Source of the DNA: Heliocybe sulcata
Taxonomy: Eukaryota; Basidiomycota; Agaricomycetes; Gloeophyllales; Gloeophyllaceae
DNA: 64,000 bases
Direction of reading: 5' to 3'
Assembly: GCA_004369045.1 (NCBI GenBank)
Contig: ML213505.1
Span: 1,818,762-1,882,761 of the forward strand
The notes beneath the pieces are model-generated. The model was not told where the DNA came from. It saw only the letters and a program-made list of their open reading frames with translations, and made no database searches. This document shows positions 1 through 10,770 of the stretch, piece after piece; the stretch's first letter is position 1; each line of letters starts with the position of its first letter. The translations under genes and the position numbers were made by a program.

Positions 1-57
1 CATCAAGGTGGGATTTCCACAAGGATGGCGAGAATGTACTGACAGCATCATAGCAGT

Positions 58-426
58 TTGAAGTGGCCACTGTCAGAAGTTGATGATGTCAAGACAATTA
101 TACCCAAGAATGTAAAGCACTCAGAAGCTGCGAAGGGTCCATGCAAGTCCAGGCAGACCCTCGCACAACAGAAGGATCACCTTGAGGAGGATATATGGAT
201 CAAACAGGTCAAAGATTATCATGTAAAGTGTAAGGGCTATGATCAATGGATCAAACTCCAATCAGACAGAATGTACAATGCTGCCAATTGGCTTATGCAC
301 AGAGTCAAGTGCTCCCAGAATACAGAGGTAAAGAGAGCAAGAGTCAAGCTATTGAGACAAAAGCTGGATGCTGTGAAGGTACGCGTCAATCAGAGTCTCC
401 AGAACACATCAATCAAGCAATCATAG
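58..426 (+). pseudogene. unrecognised coding remnant, 122 codons
   Basis: An open stretch of 122 codons, rich in Lys and Gln, with no family I can name. Near the middle it shows a pattern C-x2-Y, then W-I-x-L, then Y-x4-W-x2-H-x3-C (residues about 57-85). This resembles a cysteine/histidine motif common in uncharacterised mushroom proteins, with the expected second Cys replaced by Tyr. It lies alone at the left edge, just upstream of a solo LTR, with no visible promoter or partner gene. It is probably the remnant of a repeated gene inside the transposon island. It could also be a chance ORF. The rest of 1-954 shows nothing further that I recognise. Confidence 0.25.
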
Positions 427-1744
427 TCATCACTGAAGCAGGGACTCACTGCATTTTTCCATTTTTCCTGACTGCGTGCACTGAAACCAAGGTTGAACAA
501 GATAAATCAGTGGAAGAGATGCCAATATCTGCAAGGCGCAAGTATGAGTACCGCGATACCTTCATAGTATGTCCTGCTATCCTTTGACACTCCAGTGTGG
601 ACAATACTTATGTAGTATAGACTCCATCTGTTGCCCTTGTCTTTGGTCATGCTAAAGCAGACATGGGGCGGGAGAGGGTGATAGGCAAACAGATGCCAGA
701 GAAGATGCCATGTTGTCATCTATGAGGTGGCAAATATTCAGAATACATTCTGCAAACAGACACATATACTCTGGGGAGTATCTCGCTCACATTCTGTGCA
801 CAAGTCATATGCCAGCTTTTCCCGTACAAGCCATTTGGTGCCATCAAATTATCCAAGGACAAGCATGCATTGGAAGCCATTCCCAATGTGCCTGAAGATG
901 CTGCAGTCCCGGAGAATGGAAACACACACATCATGGCACAGCGGTGGACTCCGCTGATATGCCTCTACGTGGCTCTGGTCACCGAAAACGCATTTCTAGG
1001 CTATTTGCGCAGATTCCCACGCTATGTGCGAGAGTGAGCGTATCTGCAGTGTCGCGCTACAAGCAAAACTCGAGTTTCTATGGACTTTTCACTATTTCCG
1101 GCAATTCCCGACAACTCTCCGATCTCATTCGACAACTGCTCCGCTGCATTACATAAGCACACGTGCTCATCTCAGCCATCACAGCGGTGTGGCAATACCC
1201 TCACGACAGCAGCGGTGTTGCACGGCGGTGCTACGCTGCCTCGGTGGTGCCTTTGCATGTGTTGTCCATCAAGTTTCGAGTCAATTCCGAGGCTGTGCGT
1301 GCCTTGCGGGCACCGGCGCGGCCTCCACACGGCCCATCAGCGCTTTTTGATGCGGCGCTGTGCGAGTTCCCACGCCCTTTTTGGTATGCGCCCACCTTTG
1401 CACATGGTCACTGTAGTGTACGGAGATTGTTCCCCCTTGTCTGAGGTATGTGATGGATCATTTTCAGGAGTAGTTTCAGTTTGTTAGCATATGGTACTCG
1501 GATTATTTGATTTTCTCCATAGTATACTTAAGTCAGACTTCCTGACACTGTACCCTAGGTTAGGTTAGGTCACTACCTCCCTGTGCAATTCTACTGTTCC
1601 CATCTCAACTCTGTGTCTCTTATCTCTCTGAGCTTACTGCATCCACTATCTGCTGCCTCTCATCACTGCGCTGCTGTTCCCGATTTCCATCGCTGCTGCT
1701 GTCTGTGTCCGCCAGAGACCAGAGTTTCCCGTTTTCATGTTGTT

Positions 1745-1847
1745 CTATTTTTAGCGTCTACATCTATATTTAGTTAGCGCATGCATTTCGCTTCTAGAGT
1801 GTGCAACGTCGTGCACCATTGCGTTTTGATCGCATTTCTATTTTTAG
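1745..1847. promoter_or_regulatory. triad of CTA(A/T)4TAG boxes in LTR-B
   Basis: Three matches to the MEF2/Rlm1-type MADS-box site lie at 1745-1754 (CTATTTTTAG), 1764-1773 (CTATATTTAG) and 1838-1847 (CTATTTTTAG). The same triad is present in the other LTR-B copies (minus copies near 3171, 3241, 3261 and 43945, 44016, 44036) and in LTR-D (39150, 39169, 39242; two of three kept at 48355 and 48428). Conservation of sites and spacing suggests a function in LTR transcription. Binding is inferred only. Confidence 0.45.
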
Positions 1848-1970
1848 CTTTGATCGCATTTTTGCTAGAGTATACATTGCCCTGTGGTTGGCGGTCTCGG
1901 CCCTATCCATACCATTGACTCCCTCCGAACGTTTACTATACCCTTCGTCGCCCCGGACCTCGCAGCCATC

Positions 1971-1992
1971 TAGCACCAAGGGATTGGTGCTA
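1971..1992 (+). other. conserved LTR hairpin
   Basis: TAGCACCAA, a four-base loop GGGA, then TTGGTGCTA: a perfect 9-bp stem. The same hairpin recurs in every LTR-B, LTR-C and LTR-D copy that keeps this region: 3023-3044, 10244-10265, 13880-13901, 39360-39381, 40084-40105, 40301-40322, 43800-43821, 47124-47145, 48545-48566 and 50818-50839. In LTR-D the outer pair is C-G instead of T-A. Confidence 0.7.
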
Positions 1993-2053
1993 TGCTTTGT
2001 GGTTGTTGTTCCCCTTTAGGTCTGTGCGGGTTTCGTCGTGTGTTCGTGCCTTT

Positions 2054-2241
2054 TGTAAGGGCTACCTTAACAACCAGTGAGCTGGCAAGGCTGCACATTG
2101 TTGAAGGGAGTTCCAAAGCAGATATATACACTCATGAGCACTAGATACATCCACTACTAATATCTAAGGGCTCACCTGCATGTTGTTGAAGGGAGTTCCA
2201 AAGAGGAACAGGTTAAGGAACCCTTCAACAAGTGCAAAACA
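2054..2241 (-). repeat. chromovirus LTR (LTR-A), left LTR of element A, cut by gap
   Basis: Starts TGTAAGGGCTACC and matches 8705-8892 with about three differences. It is the long LTR form, with the GTTGTTGAAGGGAGTTCC segment present twice. It is directly abutted to LTR-B copy 1, whose final two bases are missing. It runs into the N gap at 2242. Confidence 0.8.
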
Positions 2242-2826
2242 NNNNNNNNNNNNNNNNNNNNNNNNNNNNNNNNNNNNNNNNNNNNNNNNNNNNNNNNNNN
2301 NNNNNNNNNNNNNNNNNNNNNNNNNNNNNNNNNNNNNNNNNNNNNNNNNNNNNNNNNNNNNNNNNNNNNNNNNNNNNNNNNNNNNNNNNNNNNNNNNNNN
2401 NNNNNNNNNNNNNNNNNNNNNNNNNNNNNNNNNNNNNNNNNNNNNNNNNNNNNNNNNNNNNNNNNNNNNNNNNNNNNNNNNNNNNNNNNNNNNNNNNNNN
2501 NNNNNNNNNNNNNNNNNNNNNNNNNNNNNNNNNNNNNNNNNNNNNNNNNNNNNNNNNNNNNNNNNNNNNNNNNNNNNNNNNNNNNNNNNNNNNNNNNNNN
2601 NNNNNNNNNNNNNNNNNNNNNNNNNNNNNNNNNNNNNNNNNNNNNNNNNNNNNNNNNNNNNNNNNNNNNNNNNNNNNNNNNNNNNNNNNNNNNNNNNNNN
2701 NNNNNNNNNNNNNNNNNNNNNNNNNNNNNNNNNNNNNNNNNNNNNNNNNNNNNNNNNNNNNNNNNNNNNNNNNNNNNNNNNNNNNNNNNNNNNNNNNNNN
2801 NNNNNNNNNNNNNNNNNNNNNNNNNN
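2242..2826. other. assembly gap (585 N)
   Basis: Unsequenced. By comparison with element B it should hold the rest of the left LTR and the 3' end of pol, including the chromodomain. Predicted reading frames that cross it are meaningless. Confidence 0.95.
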
Positions 2827-2959
2827 CGAGCTTGACCACCGGGAACACAGGATGAAGCCGCTTCATAGAGGGCGGCAGCTTCAACCAGTATGCATTGCAT
2901 CCAACTTCCTTCTCCACGACATAGGGTCCCCACCACTTATGTCCGAGCTTCTGTGACGG

Positions 2960-4063
2960 TGAAAGGCACGAACACACAACGAAACCCGCACAGACCTAAA
3001 GGGGAACAACAACCACAAAGCGTAGCACCAATCCCTTGGTGCTAGATGGCTGTGAGGTCTGGGGCGACGAAGGGTATAGTAAATGTTCGGAGGGAGTCAA
3101 TGGTAAGGATAGGGCCGAGACTGCCAACCACAGGGCGATGTATACTCTAACGAAAAATGCGATCAAAGCTAAAAATAGAATGCGATCAAAACACGACGGC
3201 GCGTGACGTCGCGCGCTCTAGAAGCGAAATGCGTGCGCTAACTAAAAATAGATGTAGATGCTAAAAATAGAATAACGCGAAAACGGGAAACTCTGGTGTC
3301 TGGCAGACACAGACAAACAACAACGGAAATAAGGAATAGCAGCGCAGCGACAAGAGGCAACAGACAGTAGACGCAGTAAGCTCAGAGAGATAAGAGACGC
3401 AGAGTTGAGATGGGAACAGTAGAATTGCGCAGGGAGGTAGACCTAAGGCCAAAGCTAACCTAGGGTACAGTGTCGGAAAGTCCGACTTAAATATACTACA
3501 AAGAAAATCAAATAAACCAAGTACCATATGCTAGCAAAGTGAAACTACTCCTGAAAAACGATCTATCACAAACCTCAGACAAGGGGAACAATCTCCGTAC
3601 ACTACATTGACCATGTGCAAAGGTGGGCGCATACCAAAAAGGGCGTGGGAACTCGCACAGCGCCGCATCAAAAAGCGCTGATGGGCCGTGTGGAGGCCGC
3701 GCCGGTGCCCGCAAGGCACGCACAGTCTCGGAATTGACTCGAAACTTGATGGACAACACATGCAAAGGCACCGCCGAGGCAGCGCAGCACCGCCGTGCAA
3801 CACCGCCGCTGTCGTGAGGGTATTGCCACACCACCGCGATGGCTGGGATGAGCACGCGCGCTTACGTAAAGCAGTGGAGCGGTTGTCGAATGAGATCGGA
3901 GAGTCATCGGGAATTGCCCGAAATAGTGAAAAGTCCATGGAAACTCGAGCTTTGCTCGTAGCGCGACGCCGCAGATACACTCACTCTCGCACATAGCGTG
4001 GGAATGTGTGCAAATAGCCTGAAAATGCGTTTTCGGAGACCAGAGCCACGTAGAGGCATATCA
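2960..4063 (-). mobile_element. solo LTR, family LTR-B, copy 2, nested in chromovirus A
   Basis: Starts TGAAAGGCAC and ends GGCATATCA (reverse orientation). It lies inside the 3' part of chromovirus A: the flanking bases 2827-2959 and 4064 onward are adjacent in element B (near 29120-29140). The 4-bp flanks are ACGG and ACAG, a target duplication with one CpG-to-CpA change. The hairpin is at 3023-3044 and the three MADS-type boxes lie near 3171, 3241 and 3261. This copy and copy 1 face each other end to end across 906 bp. Confidence 0.85.
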
Positions 4064-4069
4064 ACAGGC

Positions 4070-5250
4070 AAGTCGTCTGGATGTCAGACGAGTCAAGCCA
4101 GACCTTGTCTCCAGGGTGGTAAGTAGGCGCAGGAGTATGGCGTTGGTTGTAGTACCGCGTATACTCCTCCTTCGCCTTCTCAATCGCAGCCCTGGCCTCA
4201 GTCAAGCCAGCATCCATACATGCCTTAAAGTCGTTGACTGACTCCAAGGATGACGGTTGCTGGTGAGGCTCAAAACCCATGCGCGGATGTTGCCCAGTAT
4301 CAACCATGAAGGGCATCTGCTGGGTGGAAACGTGGAGGTGGTTGTTGTACGCGAACTCACCCATGGGCAGCAGCTGGTCCCAGTCATCCTGACGCTCACT
4401 CACGAAGAGCCGAAGGAAGCCCTCTAACTCCTGGTTCACCCGCTCCATCTGACCATCGCTCTGAGGGTGGTAAGCAGTGGAGTTGCTGATCTTGATCCCC
4501 AAGAGGCGATACAGCTCACGCGTGAAGTCTGCGACGAACTGTGGCCCACGGTCAGACAGGACATCGGAAGGGAGTCCATGGTGCTTCCAAACCTTGCGCA
4601 AGAACAGGCACGCAGATCCTTCGGCATCAAGAGTCATGTGAGTCGGGATGAAGTGGGCATGCTTGGAGAGGAGGTCGACGACCACCATCACCGCATCATA
4701 GCCATGCGCTTGAGGCAGCTCAACAATGAAGCTGACACTAACCTTATTCCAGCGCTCTAGCAGAGTCTCCGTAGGAACCAACTCGCCAACAGGTGGGCGG
4801 CATTGCACCTTGGTGCACAGGCAGAGGTCACAATGTCTCGTATATTCCCCAATAAGACGAGACATCTGTGGCCACCAGTAGTTCCGAGACACCAGCTCCA
4901 GCGTCTTGAAACATCCTGGGTGCCCAGCAATCACCGAGTCGTGGTGTTGCTCGACGATCCGGCGGCGCAGGTCATGTGTTGGAGGGACGTAGATCTGACC
5001 ACGGAAATAAAGAAGCCCCTGCCTCTCATCCCACTCGCGACTACGCACCGAACGTTCGCCAGACTTACGCAGCTCAAGGACAGCCTTCACAATAGGTTCC
5101 TCCAGCTCATCGTGCCTGACTGCAAACCGAATGTCGCGGAGGACCTCAGACTCGGCACCCACTGCGGTGAGACCAGAGAGGGCGGCAATGACAAAGGACT
5201 CTGGCTTCAGAACAATGACGTTGTCATTGTCAGCAGCCCCATTGCCATGA
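4070..5250 (-). mobile_element. integrase region of chromovirus A
   Basis: Reads an H..H/C..C zinc-binding N-terminus (HHDSVIAGHP ... HCDLC) followed by a DDE core with DRGPQFVADF and the YHPQSDGQMERVNQ signature of gypsy integrases. RNase H-to-integrase linker sequence lies at the right. The C-terminal tail with the chromodomain is separated by the nested LTR-B and the N gap. It is part of a fossil element, not a host gene. Confidence 0.85.
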
Positions 5251-5399
5251 TCTGGATGCCGAGAGAGTGCGTCGGGCTTACCCATGGAAGTGCCTGGCCG
5301 GTGGTGGAGGGAGTAGTCGAACCTGGCAAGGAAGAGCGCACATCGTGCTTGACGACGGTTGACTTTCTGAGCACTCTTGAAGTACTCCAGGTTCTTGTG

Positions 5400-6620
5400 G
5401 TCCATCCAGATCTCGACAGGGTGCTTGGCGCCTTCAAGGAAATGTCACCACTCCTCAAGGACGCGTACGATTGCCAGCAGCTCCTTGTCGTAGATCTTGT
5501 AGTTCCGCTCCATGGTGCTAAGACTCTTGGAATAGAAGGCCATGGGATGCCACTTGCCATCTTCCTCTGACTCCTGCTCGAGCATGCCACCAGTCGCGAA
5601 GTCTGAGCTGTCAGCCAAGACGCGGAAAGGATGATTGTCATCAGGGAGGGCGAGAACAGGAGCAGAGGTGATCAGCTTCTTCAAGAGGTTGAAGGAAGCT
5701 TGCTCCGTCTCACCCCAGGAGAACTTCACAGCGGCGTGCATAAGGTCGAAGAGAGGGCGCGCATGCTTTGAGAAGTCCTTGACGAACCGGCGATAGAAGT
5801 TGATGAACCCCAGGAATGAGGACACCTCCTTCTTGTCCTTGGGCGTTGGCCAATCCGTCACTCCTGCAACCTTGACCAGATCCATCTTCACACAGTTGTG
5901 AGGGATGATCACGCCCAAATACTCAACCTCCGTCTTCTCGAACTCGCACTTGTCTGCACGCAAGTAGAGCTTGTTCTGACGCAACCGATCCAGCATGATA
6001 CGAGTGATCCGACGATGCTCTTCGACATCCTTGGTGAAGATGAGGATGTCGTCGAGATAGATGCAGACCGACCCTTCCATAATGAGGTCATGGAAGATGT
6101 CGTTCATCATCGTCTGGAACATTGCTGGACTGTTGGTGAGACCAAAGTACATGACGAGGGGTTCAAAGAGACCGCGGTTGGTATGGAAAGCCGCCTTCCA
6201 CTCATCACCCTCCTTGATCCAGACGTTGTTGAAGCCCCAGCAAACATCAAGCTTGGTGAAGTACTTCGCACCTCGCAAGCAGTTGATGAGGTCACCAATG
6301 AGAGGGAGAGGGTACCGGTTCTTCACCGTCATGGCATTCAGCTTGCGGTAGTCCTGGACAAAGCGAAGGCTGCCATCCTTCTTCTTGACAAAGAAGACAG
6401 GGGAGGCAATGGGAGACTTGGAAGGTCGGATACGTTCTGTCGCCAGGTTCTCTTCCAGGAATTCGTCGAGCGGAACTTGTTTGACTGGAGAGAGCGGGTA
6501 GACCTTGGACTTGAACAGCTCCGCATCTGGAGTGAGCTCGATCGCATGGTCCCAGCACTTGCAACCTGGCAGGGTGTCGAAGGACTCCTTCTCAAAGACG
6601 TCCCGGAACTCGAAGAATCG
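5400..6620 (-). mobile_element. reverse transcriptase and RNase H region of chromovirus A
   Basis: Typical gypsy reverse transcriptase: the LDEFLEENL entry region, KKDGSLRFVQDYRKLN, and the catalytic block YLDDILIF near 6050. The RNase H domain follows (DSSDFATGG, YSKSLS, IYDKELLAIV). It reads in one direction with gag and protease, as in single-ORF Tf1-like chromoviruses. The long antisense frames across it are shadows. Confidence 0.9.
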
Positions 6621-7189
6621 CTCAGGGAGGCCGTCCGAGGGATCGCGGATGGTGTTCTTCGCATGGGCTTCTGCAAGGCACTGTGAGACAGTCGAGGTCG
6701 CCCGGATGAACTCCTCCTCAGGTGCAAGGGTGGTGACGAAGATGCAATCACCTTCCTCCAAGACTTCCTCATCCATGCCGTACTCAGTAGGCAGAGGGTC
6801 GAACTCGGGTTCCTCGTCCTCCTCATCCTCAACATGGACCTTAGGGGCCGGTCCTGACTGCAGAGCCAGCTTATGCTTCTGATCGAGGCGACGAGCAGCA
6901 AGGCGGAACTTCCTCTCCTGCTGTACCTCCAGTCTGCATGCCTGGCAACAAGCGGGGCAGCGCGTCATGGCGACCTTGCCAGCCGGCCAGTCCACATCCA
7001 GGTTGTGCTCACGGAGCCAGCTATGCCCGAGAATGATGTTGTGTTTCCCGAGCCTGGTCACCGCAAGGTTGATACGCTCCGTATGGTCATGGTAGCAGAG
7101 GACCGTGTCGACGATCTCCTCAATTGAACCAGCCTCATTCGGGGTACCGTCCACATTGAACACAGGTATTGGCCGGAGCAGCTTGCGAG

Positions 7190-7280
7190 TGGGTAGACCC
7201 TGTTCGCGAACGTATGCCAGACTGATGTACCCAGCGCTAGTTGCACCGCTGTTGATCAGAGTGTCGGTCGAAACAACCTT
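7190..7280 (-). mobile_element. aspartic protease motif of chromovirus A
   Basis: A retropepsin-like segment of the form (D/N)SGATSAGYIS followed by a hydrophobic stretch, between gag and reverse transcriptase. The matching segment in element B is near 34500-34600. Confidence 0.7.
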
Positions 7281-7299
7281 CGCCGTCTGTGTAGACTCT

Positions 7300-8564
7300 A
7301 GCTCCACCTTGATGCTGGTAGAATGTGGTCCGGGGATGGCAGAGACAGTGTACTTGCGTGGAAGCTTACGCTCCCAATGCGGCAGCAGATGGTACGGAAT
7401 GAGCTTCTGTTGAACAACCGGGGGTGGAGGTGCAAGCATGGAAGCGACTACCTCAGGAGTGACTTCTGCTGAAGGGGGCTCTAGGGGATCGGAGGCCCCT
7501 TCGACAGGGAGTGAGGCGAAGTGGTTGGCGGATGGAAGAGCTGGCTGAGGGGTCACAATGACTGCAGGTGCTGGCAGTGGTTCCACGATCGGGGCAGGCT
7601 CAGGAGGGGTCTGATCTGCAACCGTTGAGCTGAAAACCTCGCTCTCACGAATGCTTCGAGCGTGGTGCTTTGCTGCAGAGATCCACCCTTCAAGGTCCGA
7701 GTTGGAAGGGCAGCCCAACGAGGTGGCTAATGGGGTCTCGATATCTGGGTGAAGACCATGGCAGAAGTTCAGGACGTTCAGGGATGCAAGTCCTGGATCC
7801 GAAGAGCGTAACCGGGCAAGGCAGAGCAACCGATGGAACGAGTCGATATACTCCTCGATTGAAGACGAACCCTGGTAGTAGTCGGTGCCTACCAAGGTTA
7901 AGGCCGCGTCCGCACGTTCGTAGGGGGAAATGAACTTGCGTGCGAACTCAGCCTCAAAACCAGCCCAGTCCTCGAAGTAGGGGCTGCCAGTCTCACACTC
8001 GACCTCATAGAGGTTCGTCACGAAGTCCACAGCTCGCCCAGACTTGAAGAAGCCAAGCACCCATTGGATCCTCGTCTGGTCATCGGGGAAATGACTGGGA
8101 TTGGTACAGACGAGATTCCAGAAGTGCCAAGCATGTTCCCGCTTCCCATCAAAGTCGGGAGGATTAGGGAAGTGTGGAGGCACGAATGGGGAAGGGTTTC
8201 CAAGACCAGAGGGAGGAGACCACAGAGTGCCAGAGCAGCTAACCCGCTCTGGGATCCATTGTCCCTCAACGTCGAAAGCGGTTGGAGGGGAAGGTGTGGG
8301 GGGTGGAATGGGTGTGTAGGAAAGGTCACCAGGGTGCAGGGAGACTGGATTGCTAACAGAAAAGTAGGGGGTATTTGCACCAGAAGCCAGACCAGAGACC
8401 AACAACAACAACTGATCCAACTTCTCTCTCACACCAACTTCCTCAACGGCAGCGGCAGAGCTACGAGCCTCCAACTGTTCAAGCCTAGCTAGGATACTGG
8501 AGGTGGTCACAGCATCCATAGTTGGCCCAGGGAACAGGTAGAGAGGCCGTATGCTTCTGCACAA
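7300..8564 (-). mobile_element. gag region of chromovirus A
   Basis: Begins with a coiled-coil-prone N-terminus (SSILARLEQLEARSSAAAVE), then a Pro-rich linker. The retrotransposon Gag domain follows: WHFWNLVCTNPSHFPDDQ, FFKSGRAVDFV, WAGFEAEFARKF. A Pro/Val-rich tail leads to the protease. No CCHC zinc knuckle was seen. An Met (MDAVTTSS) a few codons into the frame is the better start, because it is shared by both elements after differing first codons. Confidence 0.8.
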
Positions 8565-8691
8565 AGGAGGGGACTATATGATCCAACTGGAAGGGCCACT
8601 GGGTCTTGACTACCTGTAGCGAAGGAACGCTGACAGCCAGATGCCAGTGGCAGCCTCTAAGTGTGGAATAAAGTCCAGTCCTTCAAAGAGA

Positions 8692-8702
8692 AACCTGTTC
8701 CT
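8692..8702 (-). other. self-complementary primer-binding site of chromovirus A
   Basis: Two bases from the 5' LTR, the leader reads AGGAACAGGTT on the minus strand. This is exactly complementary to AACCTGTTCCT inside the same LTR (8855-8865). No tRNA-type TGG primer site is present. Tf1 and related chromoviruses prime reverse transcription by folding the mRNA 5' end onto such an 11-nt site. The inferred transcript start is therefore near 8865. The same pair exists in element B (35987-35997 with 36150-36160). The leader from 8566 to 8691 shows nothing else. Confidence 0.6.
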
Positions 8703-8704
8703 GC

Positions 8705-8971
8705 TGTAAGGGCTACCTTAACAACCAGTGAGCTGGCAAGGCTGCACATTGTTGAAGGGAGTTCCAAAGCAAATATATACACTCATGAGCACTACATACA
8801 TCCACTACTAATATCTAAGGGCTCACCTGCACGTTGTTGAAGGGAGTTCCAAAGAGGAACAGGTTAAGGAACCCTTCAACAAGTGCAAAACAGAAAGTGG
8901 CCGCACCGCGTGGCATGTGACATGACATCATGGTGGCTGAAAGTGAAGGTGGCTGAAGGGGAGCCCTTACA
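8705..8971 (-). repeat. LTR-A, 5' LTR of chromovirus A (267 bp)
   Basis: TGTAAGGGCT...AGCCCTTACA with 10-bp inverted ends. Long form: a segment GTTGTTGAAGGGAGTTCC occurs twice, 86 bp apart. Confidence 0.9.
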
Positions 8972-9440
8972 GTAGGTATCTCCTCTATACTCCAAATTAT
9001 GATGCTTGAGTGCAAAAGGTCCAGATCCAGCAGAGTTGTGCTGCAGTAGGAGGCAGACCTTCCCTGTGCCTCTTCCCAGTGGCTCAGATTGCAAGTGTAG
9101 GGGTCCATGTAATGCACCTCTCTATTAGCAGTTTTTTCTGTTCATAATCCTTTCACTACGCAAGATGTAGCTTTCTATCAGTTTCCAAGCTAATCCAAGG
9201 AGTGGTGTACATCATTGGAGGGACTGTCCAAGAACATGGTCTTCAGCCACAATGGACCATCCAGCACAAAAATATTGATAGTGAACTATATTCTTCCCTG
9301 TAAAATCATAGAAGTATACTCAATTATACACACACTATGTGCCGACATTTTGGAGCAGAAATGGAGCAGAAATGTGGTCTAGAGGCCATGCAATCCTAGA
9401 CATAGCATAGGGTGTCCAAGTACATGGCCCTACACAGTAG
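8972..9440. other. intergenic, nothing recognised
   Basis: Decayed sequence between the chromovirus and an LTR relic. It is poor in CpG. No gene, RNA or repeat that I can support. Confidence 0.5.
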
Positions 9441-9600
9441 TGAGCAATACTACAGTTTCTATGGAATTTTCACTATTTTCCTACACCCAATGGCACCCTG
9501 ATCTCATTTGAGAGATGGTCTGCTGCATTACATAAGCATGCACACTCATCTCAGCCATTGTGGTGGTATGGCAATACCTCCCAATATCAAGTGCAGCAGA
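9440..9600 (+). mobile_element. old LTR-B relic
   Basis: The stretch from TTTCTATGGAATTTTCACTA to GTGGTATGGCAATA aligns with the middle of LTR-B copy 1 (about 1070-1200) at roughly 75-80 percent. Many C/T and G/A differences indicate an old insertion. The edges are not definable. Confidence 0.55.
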
Positions 9601-9809
9601 TATACAGTAGGGCACTAGGAGCACCCAGAGACTCAAACACAGACACAAACCAGAGGCTAGTATAAAGCAACGGACTGAGGAGAATACAGGCAGTAGCTAC
9701 TGCATACAAAAAAGCGAACTTTTGTACCTATTTGATCACTGTGGCTAATGTGGCTGAGCATCTGAGACAACAATACCAATACCCAACTGGCAGTGGTGTT
9801 GCATGGTGA

Positions 9810-10170
9810 TACAGCTGATCAGGCACTGGGCTCTGAAAACACCATTTAGGCATATTATGCAATCACAGCAAGGCTGCAACTCTATCACACACATGCACAC
9901 TGCTGGCAGCTCCTTGAGAGGTGAGTGATGACTCTACTGGCAACCCTTACTGTTCACTCTGGTGGCAACCTCACTACTCTATTCCCTGCAGTGCAGCAAA
10001 ACTCAGGCTATTCAGCATGCACCAACTCAAAGAGTCAATTCTTGTCTCGAGAGCTATTCTTGGGTACAGCAACTATGATGCATAAGCCTTGGTGGCCTGA
10101 TCTTTCCAATCAAGTCAACAGCAACTTGGCACAGCACAGCCTGTTTGGCACTGAGGAGTCTGGACCATAG
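9810..10170 (+). mobile_element. old LTR-C relic, plus orientation
   Basis: Resembles the 5' part of LTR-C in plus orientation: GCTCTGAAAACACCATTTAGG, then ACAGCTCC, then ACCCTTACTGTTCACTCTGGTGG (compare 37725-37900) and GCACAGCACAGCCTGTTTGGC. It is heavily diverged. It forms a head-to-head pair with the relic at 10177. Confidence 0.55.
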
Positions 10171-10176
10171 CTGCAT

Positions 10177-10770
10177 TGATGAACACAGACACACAATGAA
10201 ACTTGCAAAAGAAAGACATATAGTGAGACACACCCAAGAAGAGTAGCACCAATCACTTGGTGCTAGACGAGTGTGAGGCCTGGGGTAACAAGGGGTATGA
10301 AAACATTCAGAGGGACCAGGTGATGGTAAGACATGTAGGTGGGGCTAAAGGTAGATTGGTGCAGACCAGTGCGGTCTTGCGGCAGTTGAAATCAATACAC
10401 TCACTTCAAGTGTTGCTTATATATTATGCTGCTTGATGATGTGATTCCAACACTGCTTGAGTGCACTTCGGAAAGTAACTTGAGGCTGTCACGGGGTGTG
10501 CACTTGGTTGCGCAGACTCAGATGGAGTGGATTCAGGGTCACCAATGCAGTGCAATCAAGGCAATCAAGATGCACACCCAATGCTGTCAGAGTGCTGAGT
10601 GAAACTCTAAAACTGAAAGAGATGCAGACACAATCAACTATGCTAGTGGTGCACAAGGCATCTTAGAATTGCTCAAGGTGGCAGAACTTACTAGTTGCCA
10701 TGCCCTATCAGAAATGTTGCAGTAAACTCTGGGTAATACAAGCCTTATTCCTGAGAGGAAACTCTGACAC
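10177..10770 (-). mobile_element. old LTR-C/D relic, minus orientation
   Basis: Begins TGATGAACAC and aligns through the hairpin (10244-10265, loop TCAC) and the block GGGGCTAAAGGTAGATTGGT to about GAAACTCTGACA. The left flank GCAT fits the CpG-centred target after one transition. The right part is lost. Confidence 0.6.

Larger units (their letters stand above)
955..2053 (+). mobile_element. solo LTR, family LTR-B, copy 1
   Basis: A 1.1 kb block beginning TGATATGCC and ending GTGCCTTT. It matches 2960-4063 and 43737-44849 (both reverse oriented) at roughly 90 percent. The last two bases (CA in other copies) are replaced by the start of a chromovirus LTR at 2054. The left flank is CCGC, fitting the NCGN target seen for this family. 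It contains the conserved hairpin at 1971-1992 and three MEF2/Rlm1-like boxes. No internal coding region accompanies it. ORFs inside it also occur in the other copies and only reflect repeated DNA. Confidence 0.8.
2054..8971 (-). mobile_element. chromovirus A (Ty3/gypsy, Tf1/sushi-like) fossil
   Basis: A minus-strand element bounded by LTRs of the TGTAAGGGCT...AGCCCTTACA type: 3' LTR from 2054 into the N gap, 5' LTR 8705-8971. Parts in 5'-3' order on the minus strand are gag, protease, reverse transcriptase, RNase H and integrase. The C-terminal part lies partly in the gap. A solo LTR-B (2960-4063) is inserted near the integrase C-terminus. The visible parts of the two LTRs differ at only about 3 of 188 positions, so the insertion is fairly young. 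It is broken by the nested insertion, the unsequenced gap and at least one further break. No target-site duplication is seen at the ends (GCCTT versus GTAGG), so the boundary may be rearranged or misassembled. Confidence 0.85.

Noticed and set aside
1024-1487. ORFs of 90-149 codons inside the large LTRs
   Set aside because: The same frames recur in each LTR copy with differences that ignore codon structure; they reflect repeated DNA.
1556-1571. TTAGG-like repeats (AGGTTAGGTTAGGT), possible telomere
   Set aside because: Only about two and a half units inside LTR-B and present in the other copies (for example near 44240), so it belongs to the LTR.
2172-2977. ORFs of about 250 codons across the N gap (also at 22.2-23.7 and 33.2-33.4 kb)
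   Set aside because: Mostly unknown bases; no evidence.
5898-6686. Long plus-strand ORFs over chromovirus pol (also 30961-31917)
   Set aside because: Exactly antisense to reverse transcriptase and gag; no family match of their own.
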